A stretch of 64,000 nucleotides of DNA, taken from assembly GCF_008728515.1 (NCBI RefSeq), contig NC_044977.1, positions 172,345,139 to 172,409,138 of the forward strand, read 5' to 3'. The notes beneath the pieces are model-generated. The model was not told where the DNA came from. It ran no database searches and worked only from the letters and a program-made list of their open reading frames with translations. The stretch comes from Papio anubis. Taxonomy: Eukaryota > Chordata > Mammalia > Primates > Cercopithecidae. A program made the translations under genes and the position numbers. Positions 33,656 to 46,129 of the stretch are shown here, piece after piece; position 1 is the stretch's first letter; each line of letters starts with the position of its first letter.

Positions 33656-34639
33656 AGGTGAGGAGGATAAGCCAACAACGCAACAACAATAAATAAAGGG
33701 TGTGTTACTGACATGGCTACCACTGTGGGAACTGGGTTTAATTCCACAGTAGACCCTCTAAGAAACCCTGCTTTCAAAAGACACGATGCTGGGTCAAGTA
33801 TCCACTGTAACCTCTCCCCCATTGTTTACTGGCTGCCGCCCAGAGTATAAAGTGCCCTACCCTTCTGGCTGCTCCTGCATATGGGCTAACACAGTCTTTG
33901 AGCTTTGGAGGAAGCCCTGAGATAAAAAAGCAGAAAAAAGCTGTGCAACGTAGTTGATGTGGCTCTCAATTATGTGCATAGAATCCTCTGTTACAGCTGC
34001 TTAGAAATAAGAGGCTAGTTGAATGGATATGATGGTGGCCCCAAAAGCATCTGCCACAGTTAGTTCCAAAGGTTCTTCAGATAACGGATATTAAGGTTGC
34101 TCAAAGAAGAAAGTACAGGGTGGTAGGAGAGAAAATAAGTAGTAAAAGAAGAGGCAGACACTTTCCAAGAAGGTAGAAAAAGGAGGACCAGTAGCAGAAT
34201 GGCTTTTGTGGGAGAGGCAAGGCTCAGGAATGGCCCTGTGTAATATCTTACATACCCACCTGGTTATTCACTACTTCCCACCACACACATCTCCTTTCTC
34301 TTCTCTGTTCCTTTGCCATGCTGTTCTCTTATCTTGGAAACTCCTCATGCCAGCCATTTCATTACATCAATTCAGCTTAACCTTTGAAGCACAATGCAGC
34401 TAGCTCCTTCCTTGATGGCTCTTCAAACGGCTCACTATGTAATCAATAAATCCCCCCTTCCACATTCTCACGCACTATATCCATTCTGTGTTTTCATTCA
34501 TTTATTTATCCATCCATTCAACAACTCTTTATTAAGTACTTCCTACTGGCAAACAAATAGTCATGTATTTGGATTAACTATATCTTATACCAAACCTTGT
34601 AAACCAAGGACCATGTTTCAGCTGTCTGTGGCAGTGATC
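33656..34639. other. Possible unnamed repeat, then unique sequence
   Basis: The sequence to about 33930 continues from the left arm ('taccactgtgggaactggg', 'ctggctgccgcccagagtat') and reads like an old interspersed repeat whose family I cannot name. The remainder is unique. Confidence 0.4.
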
Positions 34640-34815
34640 ATATGGTTCCTAGACCAGCAACATCATCATTCCCTGGAAACTTATTAAAAATGTCATTTCT
34701 GGGTCCCATCCCAGATCTGCTGAATTAGAAACTCTGGGAATGGAGCCCAGCAGTCTGTATTTTAACTCGCTTTCCAGGTGATTCTAAGGCATGCAGTATT
34801 TTGAGAATCAGAGTA
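34640..34815 (+). mobile_element. MER5A (hAT-Charlie)
   Basis: 'cagcaacatcatcattccc', 'ctgaattagaaactctggg', 'cagcagtctgtattttaac', 'ccaggtgattctaaggcatg' and 'ttgagaatcagag' match in order. Confidence 0.8.
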
Positions 34816-36006
34816 TCCCCAGTATCTGGCCATATTGAGTAACCAATACATTTTTGTTGAATTTGTTTATATTTATGTAATACACTGTCAGGGATGCTCT
34901 AATCTAAACTGTGGCTCTTAAGAGTGATAAACTCTATTAACGTGCAGAGGCTCAAATAAATAGGACCCTTCTATGTACCAAAAGAATGATACATTCACTC
35001 ATGAGGCAGTTGGTAGCTTGGGTTCTTCTCAGTTCATAGTCTACAGAAGCATATAAACAAGGACAGCACTGCTGAACATAGCGTGCTTAAGCTGCCCCCA
35101 TCTCCCTTCCTAAATGTTCCTCAGACCACACATCTGTCATGCCTGTGAGTGACAAGGTCTACATGGGTCAGTACTTCTGTTGAGTTCTTTGCTACCTGCC
35201 AATCAGTAGGAGGGAATGTCCAGTTCATACAGGAAAATGAGCGTGCCCTCTGGAAGAACAGAACTCTTAGGGTGATTCTTAAATGTCAAACCTAAGTTAT
35301 TGCCTAGTTGGGTGTCAAGCCCTTTAGGCAACTGCATCAAAACTGGTGGTTGATGATGCAAAAACTTGCCAGAGTTTTCTAGTGAAGCCCAGTTTGTATA
35401 CAGGTTCCTTAAAAATAAGGTCTAGGCCTGCTGAGTTGCTTTAGTCTATATCTCCTTCTGCAGCTTCTGCCTTCACTTCTCAGGGACTGAGAAACCACAT
35501 ATCCTTTCACACCCTCACACTATGTCTAAACCACTTTTAAAAGAATAGCATAGATGCTTTAAAAATAAAAAAATCACTGGAGAACTTCCAAGGAACCTTT
35601 GTAGCTTTATGGAACAAAGGTCAGGGAAGAAAACAAGCTTTTTCCAGTGTCACAGCCAGGGGAGGTACTTTGCAATAGCAATATCTGCCTTGGGGCTCAG
35701 CATCTGTGGTTACACTGAAGACATAATGATGTATTTTGAAAAATATACATGAGCACTGGCTGGAGGAATCCCCTGTAGCTAAGAAGATTGCTTTCAGTCA
35801 CGATTCTTGGCATCTGCCCTCAGAATGGAATCATAACAATCTGTAATCATTTGCAGAGGCCATTTTCATCCTCTGCCTTCCAAAAGGGTTTTTCATCAAG
35901 TGGTAGAAGCAGTTTCCCAGTAGATGCAGAAGGTTAAATCTTGCCTTCTCAAAGAAATGGCTGTAAGGGCAGAGGAGGAAATAGATAATATCATTAAATG
36001 GCAAAG
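34816..36006. other. Spacer of the inverted duplication, no gene recognised
   Basis: Unique-looking sequence. No gene or repeat family that I can name. Confidence 0.4.
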
Positions 36007-36266
36007 CTCATTTTACCCCTGCCTCAACCCTGTTTCCTGGGATCATCTCCTAAATAAATTACTTGCATCTAGATCCTCATCTCAAGAACCTGAACTGAGA
36101 TGTGGCCTCACAGGAAACACACAACACAGTCCTAGCTATTCATTCCTTGCTTGCTTGTCTGAGGTGATAGGTGAAATTTCAAGAGCAATGGCCTTCGGCT
36201 GCAGTGGCCTGTAAATAGCAGAACGTGGGTTAGTCAGTTTCCTTTGGGACTGCAAAAGTGTTTACA
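36007..36266 (-). repeat. Right arm of the 260-bp inverted duplication
   Basis: Reverse complement partner of 33397-33655. The edges are sharp: 36006 and 36267 flank unrelated sequence. Confidence 0.93.
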
Positions 36267-36849
36267 CTTAAGCATCCTCCTCAAGTACTAATCTCTGGAC
36301 TGCCCATTTATTCAGTTTGTATTCTATGTCTTGGATCTGTGGTTTTCATAACTAGATACGTTAATCTTTACCAGTAGATGTACTCAAATTAAGTACTCTT
36401 TTAAGTCAGTTCAATAAGAATAAGTTGAGTCCTGCTAAGTCAATGGTTTTGAAATTATAGTGTGCAAAAGAAAGCTTAACTTCTGTGTGCAGAAAAAAAC
36501 AAGTGAGACTTTATTGAAACTGCAAATGACCTGGCTTCACTTCAACCCACTGAAACCGAATTTTGACTGTGGTTGGTGGTGGGATTGGGAAAGACAGAAG
36601 CCTGAAGGCCTGATAACCGCAAGTTTAATCCAGGTGATTTCAATGCAATGTTTGTACAACACTGTGAGAAATGTGGGACTAAATAATGATCATTTTAATA
36701 GTGATCTTCTGTGTCCAAGAGGAAGATCCTACTTAGCATGAAATATTTGAACACTGTAGCAGGAAAGTTGGAGCGTGTAATGAAGTTGTCCATTTGTGAT
36801 TTTACTTAGACAGGACAGCATACTCCTCAGGAGAATGGCTTTTGTACTA
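36267..36849. other. No recognised feature
   Basis: Unique sequence. The 93-codon frame at 36460-36741 has no recognisable domain. Confidence 0.4.
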
Positions 36850-37010
36850 GTCTTAGTGTGACATTTACTAATGTGTATCCTTGGACAAGTTGCTTAATCT
36901 TTTTGAGACTCAATTTCTATATCTACAAAAATGATGAGATAATTCAGGTAAAGTGGCTGGCATACTCCCTACATGGGAGCTATTGTTACTGAGTAAGTGT
37001 ATACAGAGAT
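36850..37010 (+). mobile_element. MIR SINE
   Basis: 'ccttggacaagttgcttaat', 'tttttgagactcaatttc' and 'ggtaaagtggctggcatac' follow sense MIR. Confidence 0.7.
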
Positions 37011-37771
37011 GAGTGAGAGATTGTTTAGAGCCATCGAGGAGAAAAGTTACCTCTTACGGCCCATGATACAAAGTCTCAGGGTTAAGGAAAAAAAAAAAAA
37101 AATGAAGTGAGCTACAAAGCAATAGGGGATTGTGCTTAGTTCTTATAGTCAAACCCTAACAGAGATAAAGTTAAGACTTCATTCATTCATTTCTTCAACC
37201 CATCAAAACCTGGCAGGAGTAAACTGGAGGCTTTCTTTAGATTGTGATTTGAATTTTAAATCCAGCCATACATGGAGGTTTAAACAAATGGAACCAGCTT
37301 GGTCACCATGGTCAATCATTTAAACAATTTGCTTGCTACCACTTTAAAGTTTCTTTTCCTCTACTGCGTTTCCTTAAAGCTGAATTTCAGGTCTTGTCCT
37401 CTTCCTGTCCTATACACTTCTCCTAGGTAATGCTGTTAATGCTTATTTTATTAATTACCAAGCATCTAACTTGTAAATAACCGTCTCCAGTACAGACTTC
37501 TCCTCTGAAGTCCAGACTCACATATCCTATTGTCCTGCTCATTTAAGAGCTCACATGTCCTATTGTCCTACTCATTTGGAGCTGAGTAACCCTAAGCTCC
37601 AAACTAAAATCATGGTCACCACTCTACAAACTTGATCACCTTCCAGAATTCCTTGGCTAAGTTGGGATTTAACTGGACATGTCAGAAAACTAGTAGTTCT
37701 CCTTGATATCGGCCTCTCCCTCCCTAACCTTCTTTACCCAGCACAATCAATGTTCCCTCATGGATTGTAGA
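37011..37771. other. Unique sequence with a short diverged tandem repeat
   Basis: About 37517-37583 holds a duplicated 33-34-bp unit ('ctcacatatcctattgtcct' / 'ctcacatgtcctattgtcct'). Nothing else is recognised. Confidence 0.6.
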
Positions 37772-38099
37772 TTATTTTTTAATTTTTATTTTATTGATTT
37801 ATTTTTTTATTTTTCTCTGAGATGGAGTTTCACTTGTGTTGCCTCAGCTGGAGGGCAATGGCACGATCTCGGCTCACTGCAACCTCCGCCTCTCAGTTCA
37901 AGCGATTCTCCTGCCTCAGCCTCTTGAGTAGCTGGGACTACAGGCGTGTACCACCATGGCCAGCCAATTTTCTGTATTTTTAGTAGAAATGGGGTTTCAC
38001 AGTGTTAACCAGGCTATTCTCGAACTCCTGACCTCAGGTGATCCACCTGCCTTGGCCTCCCAAAGTGCTGGGGAAGTGCTGGGATTACCGTACCCGGCC
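37772..38099 (-). mobile_element. AluS, antisense, with internal 12-bp duplication
   Basis: Poly(T)-rich head, then 'gagatggagtttcac' to 'tacccggcc'. GGATTGTAGA (37762-37771) and GGATTGCAGA (38100-38109) are its target-site duplications. Near 38065-38085 'aagtgctggg' is repeated in tandem, lengthening the left monomer. Confidence 0.92.
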
Positions 38100-38109
38100 G
38101 GATTGCAGA

Positions 38110-38592
38110 CTTTTTATCTCCAGAGAATAGCCATATATTCATTACCACTATCCTAGAACACAGCTACCATCATCTCTTGCCTAGATTTTAGCAATAGTCT
38201 ATATAGCCTAATTTCCTCCTTCAACTTTGGGCCTTCTCTTCAAAGCTTTCCCACTATTCTGAAAATAAGGACCCAAATCTTTAACATGGCCTACACAACT
38301 GCATGCTTTCTTGCATGTACCTTTTGTGTGGTCAGTCACTTCTCTCTACTTTTTAACCCCTTTCTTAATGAACTGCTATGCATCCTATGGATGTCAGCAC
38401 AAGTTACTTTTTCAGGACAGTGCTTTCTAATTCCCTTTTGGCGTTTTCAGGTTCCTTTGTTGTATACGACAATAGAATTGTACTCCATATTATTTTGTTT
38501 TGTCTAATTTATGTGTTCATTAATGTGATTACTTCACTAACATCAGTATATCCCATTAAACAGTAATCTTCATGAGAGCAAAAACCATGTGT
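38110..38592. other. No recognised feature
   Basis: Unique sequence. Short overlapping open frames at 38286-38566 are unsupported. Confidence 0.4.
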
Positions 38593-38616
38593 TTTGTTGT
38601 TGTTGTTGTTGTTGTT
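38593..38616. repeat. TTG trinucleotide repeat
   Basis: Uninterrupted run of about eight TTG units. Confidence 0.9.
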
Positions 38617-38993
38617 CACCATTATTTCTTTAGGGCCAAGCATATAATAGGTCCACAATAAATATTTATTGAGTGAATGTGCGAAAGCTTGCCTGTAAGC
38701 CCATCTGTGTGTAGGGGCAGAGAACCTACTTAAGTTTTCCTCTGGTCTCCTTGTTGCTGATAATTTGCGATTATTCTGTGGCTAAGAATACAGTGAGCAG
38801 ACATGATCTCCTGGGTTCACTGCCCTTTCTTTGTTGCATGGACATTTAGGGCCTTTTATTAAGAAAATTGCTTGACAAAGTGAGTAGCACTATTTGGACA
38901 GGGAGGAAGAAAGAAGGATAAAAATAGTCACTCTTTGAGAAAAAATATCCAGTGTCCAGTCCTTAACACTTTGGAAGAGCTTTCAGAGAAAAG

Positions 38994-39025
38994 CATGCTT
39001 TAATACAATCATGCTTTAATACAAT
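38994..39025. repeat. Perfect 16-bp tandem duplication
   Basis: CATGCTTTAATACAAT occurs twice head to tail (38994-39009, 39010-39025) with no difference, so it is recent. Confidence 0.92.
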
Positions 39026-39951
39026 GACCCAAATTGAATGTGAGTTTTCTTATTCTATAAGATGAAATAGACAAGTAATTGTGCTTTTCATATCTCTTTG
39101 CTTTTGTTTTAAGGGAAACCACCATTCTAACTAAGGTAGATTTGTACATCTTTTATGGCAGGGGAAATAAAAATTGGTTCATATTTACTGAATACCTACT
39201 ATTTTTAAGACACTGTTCTGTGTTCTTTTGATTAAAAATGGATACTGGTTATGCATTACAGTGATTTTTTGCAGGTCCAAAGATATTTTTGCATCCTCTG
39301 GTCCTCAACAGGGTAAATGGACTAGAGGGAAATAACCACTGGAGGAAAGCATGACATGACATTTTAAAAATTTAGCAGTTTGGCCTAGGAGTGAATTAAT
39401 TATACTGCCCAGTTGGTCCTCTGCTTCAATACTGACTTAGCTTCCAGGTTGCAAGAGTTCATTTTAATTTAGATATATCTCCTGCCAGATCAGCTTTGAT
39501 TTTTGACATCTTGGTTTGGTGAATCTGAAGGTGGTTTCTAACAGAAAAGATGTGAGCAACCAAGAGCTGGTCAGAGGCCAGATCCAGTGATGTAGTTTGG
39601 GTTTCCACCATTGCAATTACAGTCGGTGTTTAGTGACCTTTATCAGTTGCTGCCCAAATTCCTCTGTGTCAGCTATCCTCTATCACTTGCTGTATGACGT
39701 GTGGGGTCTCAGAAACAGTGCTAAGAAAGAAGTTTCTATTGGAGCTTCCTAAAGCATAGGTACCTATTACTCAGTTCCATTTTCAGGGGAGCTTTCAATG
39801 AAACCATTACTGTGGCATGAAAATTCAAAGGTGTCTGGGAGAATCTCCTAATGGTTGGGAGGCAGTAGATGGACAAAATAAAATACATAACCTGCACTGT
39901 AACCCTTAGGTCTCATTTGTTTTTCTTTTCATCTGACCTTGAAGTTTCTTT
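39026..39951. other. Unique sequence, no gene recognised
   Basis: No named repeat. A weak antisense MIR phrase ('atttactgaatacctactat') at 39183 is too short to call. Confidence 0.4.
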
Positions 39952-40255
39952 TTTTGTTTTGTTTTGTTTTTGTTTATTGAGACGGAGTCTCACTCTATCG
40001 CCCAGGCTGGAGTGCAGTGGGGTGATCTTGGCTCACTGCAGGCTCCGCCTCCCGGGTTCACGCCATTCTCCTGCCTCAGCCTCCCGAGTAGCTGGGATTA
40101 CAGGCGCCCGCGACCACGCCCGGCTAATTTTTTGTATTTTTAGTAGAGACGGGGTTTCACTGTGTAAGCCAGAATGGTTTCGATCTCCTGACCTCATGAT
40201 CCGCCCGCCTCAGCTTCCCAAAGTGCTGGAATTACAGGCATGAGCCACGGGGCTT
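39952..40255 (-). mobile_element. AluY, antisense, full length
   Basis: Interrupted poly(T) (TTTTG units), then 'gagacggagtctcactc' through 'ggcatgagccacggggctt'. Y-type 'ggctccgcctcccgggttc' is present. GACCTTGAAGTTTCTTT on the left and GACCTGAAGTTTCTTT on the right (from 40256) are the target-site duplications. The 124-codon plus-strand frame at 39869-40243 is an antisense-Alu artefact. Confidence 0.92.
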
Positions 40256-40271
40256 GACCTGAAGTTTCTTT

Positions 40272-41111
40272 ATATCAAGTCATAAATAACTCCCAGGGCA
40301 TTTTGCACCAATGTTCACAGTTTATGTTTTTAGCCAATGTTAGTATGAATTGTACTGTCTTCCATAGACTCAGAAAACACCACCCAGTCTCCAAGATACC
40401 CTAATTTCATTAAATTCATTTTTTTCTGCCTTTTGGAGAATACTGCCATCTTAAAAGAAAAGGATTCTGGTATTTAAAAATGTGTGTGCTGGGCAATGTG
40501 CTAGGTCTTCTACATATGTTATCTGATTTATAGGTATTTATATAGAATGTGGTTGTGCAAATAAAACACATTCTGTAAACTTGTACTCTAAAAATAGCAG
40601 TATAATAGAACAATAGACTTTGGGAAGACCGCTCAAAACCTATTCAACTTTGTAATGCAAACACTATCTTAATTTTTAAAATACTAGCTTAGTTAAAATG
40701 GCATAGAATTCATCTATTAAAAAAGGTAAAGGTGGCTTGATGGACTGAAGCATAAAGAGGGGCACAGCTGAGTTAAGGGAAAATTGCTCAATAACAACTT
40801 CAAAACAGAACACATGGCAAAACTGAGTCAAGAGGCAGAATGTGGGGGGAAATGAGCATAACACACACTACTCCGTTCCTCTGAGGCTCACTGTACTTAG
40901 CTATGTTGGTGTACTTTGCATTCAGCTGTAGTTTCTTAGTGGTGGAAAATAGCATAGGCTGGAAAAAAAGTTTATAAACCAACATGACCTCTGAATTATA
41001 CTGGCATAATTCCCTGTATAACAATCACACATAAACTAATTCACACTATAAAAATAAGCATTATAGAAGAGCAGAGGATAATTTTTATAATAATCTTTTT
41101 GTAGGTTGGTA

Positions 41112-41112
<1 letters not shown>
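40272..41112. other. No recognised feature
   Basis: Unique AT-rich sequence. Overlapping 60-75-codon minus frames at 40416-41024 show no domain. Confidence 0.4.

Positions 41113-41145
<33 letters not shown>
41113..41145. repeat. CA dinucleotide microsatellite
   Basis: Uninterrupted AC run of about 16 units, likely polymorphic. Confidence 0.95.
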
Positions 41146-41146
<1 letters not shown>

Positions 41147-42029
41147 TTTGTATAACTGAGAGAACCAAGGCCCAGAGGGCTTAAAGAACATCCCCCAAAT
41201 CACATATAGTAAAGCTAGTTCTGGGTTTAGAGCCAGATTTATGCTTTTCTATCTCTAAGGGATTTTGGGCATTTTAAATGTTAAAATTCTATGATGCCTC
41301 TGGGGAAGAGGATAGAAAATCAACATATAATAAAGGTCTAGTATGTACAAGCACTGAAATACACATTCATACACCAGTGTCTTCAGGTTTTTTGAGGTGG
41401 ATTCTTCTTCATAAACAAAAAGCCTGCGTTTCTACCCAAATCACACTCATAGTAAATAGTTGATTTGAAGTATTTCTGTTTGTAGGGCCTATCCTCTGCC
41501 CACTGTACCAACTGGTCCTTCATGGCAGTACAAAGAAAGAGAGAGGAGGAGTGCTTGTTCAATTGTAATTCCAGGACAATGTCACTAAACATTAAGATCT
41601 AGATCTTTCCTCCTATGTCACCATCATGTTATCACAAGGGAGCGAATTAGTTATTAAGATGTAAAGAAAGGAAAGCTCACTATAATGTCAAAGGTTGACA
41701 TTAACAGCCAAGTCTACACCCTATTACTTCAAAATGATCACAAAGATAGCAAATCATCATGAACAGCATCCTGTTTCTAGAATCAAAAGATTTGTTCTAG
41801 ATCTATGACTTGCAAGCTGTGTAGTCTTGTGAAACTAAAAAGTGACACTGAAATGATAAGAATGAAAGCTTTTTGTAAACTGTGTGACCTGATTCAAATC
41901 TAAAATAAGTATTTTCATGATTCCTCACAGTCTTGTCTTGGTCTCATTAGATGTGATAATTCTGATTGGTCTCTTACAGCATCAGTACTAAAGCGTAAAT
42001 TATTTGAGCTAAGTGTTATTATAGAAATT
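41146..42029. other. No recognised feature
   Basis: Unique AT-rich sequence; a MIR-like scrap ('gagagaaccaaggcccagag') lies at 41157-41180. Confidence 0.4.
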
Positions 42030-42140
42030 TAAAATTGGAAGGGACAATAGCAATTACAGAATTTGGAGGCTTAATTTTGTAGATGCTGAAACTGAAACCC
42101 AGCAAAGTGAAGTATCTTTCCAAAGGTCACCCAGATGCTT
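42030..42140 (-). mobile_element. MIR-like fragment, antisense (tentative)
   Basis: 'gtagatgctgaaactgaaac' and 'ctttccaaaggtcaccc' resemble reverse MIR. The upstream 'aaaattggaagggacaatag' may belong to another old element. Confidence 0.45.
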
Positions 42141-43710
42141 AATTCCTTGATGAAAGTTTATTCCTTGATATAAATTATCTTTAATTTCTTGCTGAGAGAG
42201 GATTCCATTCTTAGGCTTGTCAAAGTTATTCCCTATCAAACAAACTAATGAAAATCAAACTGAACACAATAGACATGTCTCTATTCTTGGACCTCACCTT
42301 GTGATATTGGAAATCTATCCATAAAATAGGTCTAGATCCGTTTAATTGCCTCTGTTTTTAGCTTCACATTGTCTCTAGAGACTTGAGTCTTGTTACAGCA
42401 TCTCATGAAGCTGAAATCAGACAGGTTGAATAATTTGCTTTCTACAAAATGATTGGTTTCAGTTTCCAGCAGAAATAGGTTCATTGTTTTATTTGAGAAC
42501 ATTTGGAAGTCAAATATTTGAAACCCTGTGTTATGCAATATTATACCTTTGTATAAAAATAAGATATGGAAAATCACCTAAATACCAAAATGGATGAAAA
42601 GTAGGTCCCTGATTTCAAGGAAGTTTATTTCAGAAACCATGTATCTGCACTTCTTGTTGAAGCTAAGATAAAGATGGGGAACCTTGTTCTGAGCCCCAGT
42701 TACTAACTTTCAGCCTCACCTCATTTTTCGTATCACTTATAAAAATCAAGGTGACCTCAGCTTTTCCTTAAACACTGTACTATGTCACTAGAAGTGCCTC
42801 TTTCTCTAGATTAATTAGGAAAACCCTTTAGGGAAACAAAAAATAATCCTGCACAAATTAGTTCAAAATACTAAAACTGAAAATGAAATGACTAGTATAA
42901 TACTTTAGGACCCTTGAGTACAAATGAGCACTTTTCTCAGGCTTTGGATATATTAAGTGATTTTTTTTTTTTTAAACAATCACACACAAAATGAAACAAT
43001 TCAGATTAAGGTATAAAAAAGAAGCTTCTTGGAGGTTTATGACAAGTGTGAATATCCCTTGAAAACTTATCAGAGACAAATTCTGAGAGGCAAAACAATG
43101 GCTCTTTGAAAAGGATTGGAACTATTTTTTTTTTTAAGAAAAAATGCTGAAAAAAATTCACTAGATATATTTTGCCCTCCTCAATGGGCAAGCAAGTGTT
43201 TTTAAATTTTTCAAAAGCTACTCTTTCTTATGCTTCTGGAAGGATAGATTGTTTCCTCCAAAATCTAACAGAAGGGTGATGTGATTATCTGGAAATTTCA
43301 GGAAAAACACTAATTCCCTTACCCCACCAAAAGTCTACCAAAATAAACGGAAACAAACAAAAATTAAAATTCAGTAAAAATGTAATCCATGGATATGTAG
43401 ATTTTTATTGGTATTTTGTCCTATTGTTATAGAAGACAAATACTTTTCTTAAAGAATCTTGGGAAATTTAACTGACTTCCTAGTAGTTGAACAATACCAC
43501 AGGAAAGAGTGTACAATGCCTGAAGCTCCTAAAAAGCAGACTTTTGCTAAGGTTTAATAGTTCCCTTATCATGATATAGTCCTCTGTTTCTTCCTGATTC
43601 CACAGCTCCACACTCCATGCCCCACAATCCTTGATAATGAAAGCTGTAGGAGAGGCTTTGATTTCGTTTTGTTTTATTTTGGGATCTTTTTCTGATTGTA
43701 GTTTTTAATT
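42141..43710. other. Unique sequence, no gene recognised
   Basis: About 1.6 kb, AT-rich with short A- and T-runs. No named repeat or credible coding frame. Confidence 0.45.
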
Positions 43711-44015
43711 TTATTTATTTATTTATTTTTTGAGACAGAGTCTTGTTCTGTTGCCCAGGTTGGAGTGCCATGGCATGATCTCAGCTCACTGCAACCTCCG
43801 CCTCCTGGGTACAAGCGATTCTCCTGCCTGAGCCTCCCAAGTAGCTAGGACTACAGACATGCACCACAATGCCCCCAGCTAATTTTTGTATTTTCAGTAG
43901 AGACAGGGTTTTACCATGTTGGCCAGGCTGGTCTCAGACTCCTGACCTCAAGTGACCTGCCCAGCTTGGTCTCCCAAATTGTTGGAATTACAGGTGTGAG
44001 TCACTGCACCTGGCC
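43711..44015 (-). mobile_element. AluS, antisense, full length
   Basis: (TTTA)n-rich tail, then 'gagacagagtcttgttctg' to 'tcactgcacctggcc'. GTAGTTTTTAA (from 43698) and ATAGTTTTTAA (from 44018) are the flanking duplications. Confidence 0.92.
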
Positions 44016-44028
44016 TTATAGTTTTTAA

Positions 44029-44384
44029 CTTTAATATTCTGAGATCATAATTTCTTAGCACTCCAGACTCCCAAGTGTTCCTAAATGTAATGCTTTGAAG
44101 ATTCCAAATTAGCTCAATTTTATATAACATATAATGAAACTACACATTCCAGGGATAGGACTATAAGAAAGAGTGTGGAGATGAATAATGGGACAGATAT
44201 ATTCCAAAACAATTAGTCAAGGCAATGAAGATTCATTAAATAAATCCCAGGTCATTTAGCTAGGCAGATTTCTGATTGGGGTCTAGAGAATGAACCAGAA
44301 GAGCAGAATAAAAACCTTTGCTTCTTAGACAGCTATCAACTGCATTACTGTATAGATATTTCTTCTAGACTAACATGTTCTAGA
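44029..44384. other. No recognised feature
   Basis: Unique AT-rich sequence. Confidence 0.4.
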
Positions 44385-44427
<43 letters not shown>

Positions 44428-44442
44428 GTCTGTCTGTCTCTC
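44385..44442. repeat. CT dinucleotide microsatellite
   Basis: (TC)n with one TTTC interruption and a terminal TGTC run. It makes the Arg/Glu repeat of the antisense frame 44380-44775. Confidence 0.95.
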
Positions 44443-45184
44443 ATAAGGGATCAGATGGATGGGGTTGACATGATATTTTCTCAAAGAACACTTTTCGTCT
44501 AGCACCCATGTTACCTGCTTTCTACTGCTTTGTCTGAGAAGCCTGTCCACAGGAGGCTGCGACTGATCGGTAGAGCGTGCAATCAAAAAGAAAGTCAAGC
44601 GTTCAGTTATACTATTTCCATAATGATTCTCAGCCGAATCCATACTCAGCACTGACCCTAAATATAAAAGAATGCAAATTGAAGTGATTAAGAAACACTT
44701 AGAAGCTGATTTGCTGGCCACTAACATGCACAAAAAATGGATCAAGTAACATTTAGTCAAGAACAATAATTCCAAAGCACAGGAAAGATGAGAAAGTCAG
44801 AGAAGCCACATCTATTCAATGAATGGAGTAATTATTCCAGCATCTTTCATCATTGTTTTTTCTTAAAAGCATCAAATAAGGTCTCAATTAGAATTATACT
44901 TGTAGCACATGTTAGCATGGCTTTTAGCAAATATAAACACATATACAACCAGATTCTCATTCTGATCTGAAAGTCATGCAAATCTGTTATTTACCTACTT
45001 GAGTTTTTAACACACAGACTAATTTGGAGCCCTGCATTCCTTTCTCCATGTAGTCAATATTTATTGGAGCCTGTTGTTAACCCAACATGAGGCTAAGCAA
45101 GTCAGGGAAAAAACCAAATGAGTTAAGATCTTGCCTTCAAAGAGTTTATTGGTAATAATAGCACTAGAAAAATAACTACAACTT
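44443..45184. other. No recognised feature
   Basis: Unique sequence. The 131-codon minus frame at 44380-44775 draws its last 20 or so codons from the CT repeat and has no recognisable domain. Confidence 0.4.
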
Positions 45185-45345
45185 CAATTTATCAATTGCC
45201 TCTTTTGTTCCCAGCACTGTGCCTGAAGCTTTGCACATAAAGCCTTATTTAATTTTACTGCAATTCTGTGATGTACCTATTATTATCCCTATTTATATAT
45301 AAAAAACTGAGTCTTAGCAGAATGAAGTAACTTGTTCAAGACCAG
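45185..45345 (-). mobile_element. MIR SINE, antisense
   Basis: 'cagcactgtgcctgaagc', 'gtgatgtacctattatta' and 'aactgagtcttagcag...aagtaacttgttcaag' follow reverse MIR. Confidence 0.7.
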
Positions 45346-46129
45346 GTTTTGTGCCCCAGATCTCCAGGGCCCCAAATCCTGTGTTTTTTTCTACTATTCC
45401 AAACTTCTTTCCTTAACTTTTACTCTAACAGGAGAGATGAGGTGAGACATATGATTGCATGTAAGCAGGTTTTGCAAGCCAATGATTACAGATGTGGTTC
45501 CATTAAATTATTATCTAAACCTCCACAGTTCTGAACTTCATGTGTCACCAGTGACACTACTTTTATTTGCTGACAAATCAGCCCTTCTTGTTGCTGACTA
45601 GCTGAGGCAGGTGTGTGTTGCCCCATGCCCCTAAGGTTCCACAGCTGGGAAGCTGAAATCCTTTCCAAGTCATCTTGGCCATTTATCTTCTGTAGGTGCT
45701 GGAGAGATCAGAATCTGTCTTGCCTGACATTGGTGAAATTGCAATACTGGACCTCTGGTTAATGAAATGCATGCTCAGGTACTTAGGGAGGAATTTACTG
45801 ATGTCTACAACTTACTCTGAAATGCATACAAAATTAGATGTATTAGTGGATGGATAGATGAATAGATATGTGATAAAGCAAATAAAGTACAGTGTTATTT
45901 GCAGACTCTAGGCCATGGGTATATAAATGTTCAATATAAAACTCCTTCAACTTTTATTGATATTCATACATAAAAATAAAATTCGGAGGAAATTGCAGTA
46001 GTTTCACTGTTCTTCAAAACTAGAGAAACTCGATAGTCAAGTTTGCATAATTAAAAAAATTCAATTTGTGGCATATTTGGTCTGGGATAGAAGGGAATCT
46101 CACAGTAGGATGTTTTACCCCCAATGTAT
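45346..46129. other. No recognised feature
   Basis: Unique sequence without a named repeat. Confidence 0.4.

Noticed and set aside
35924..36214. Similar proteins encoded at 33529-33822 (minus) and 35924-36214 (plus) as a gene pair
   Set aside because: The similarity comes from the inverted DNA duplication; the frames use different flanking sequence and show no domain.
39869..40243. 124-codon plus-strand frame
   Set aside because: Most of it is an antisense AluY; the familiar Alu-derived peptide has no independent support. The same applies to frames over the Alus at 5154-5477, 16235-16507, 32982-33317 and 60762-61025.
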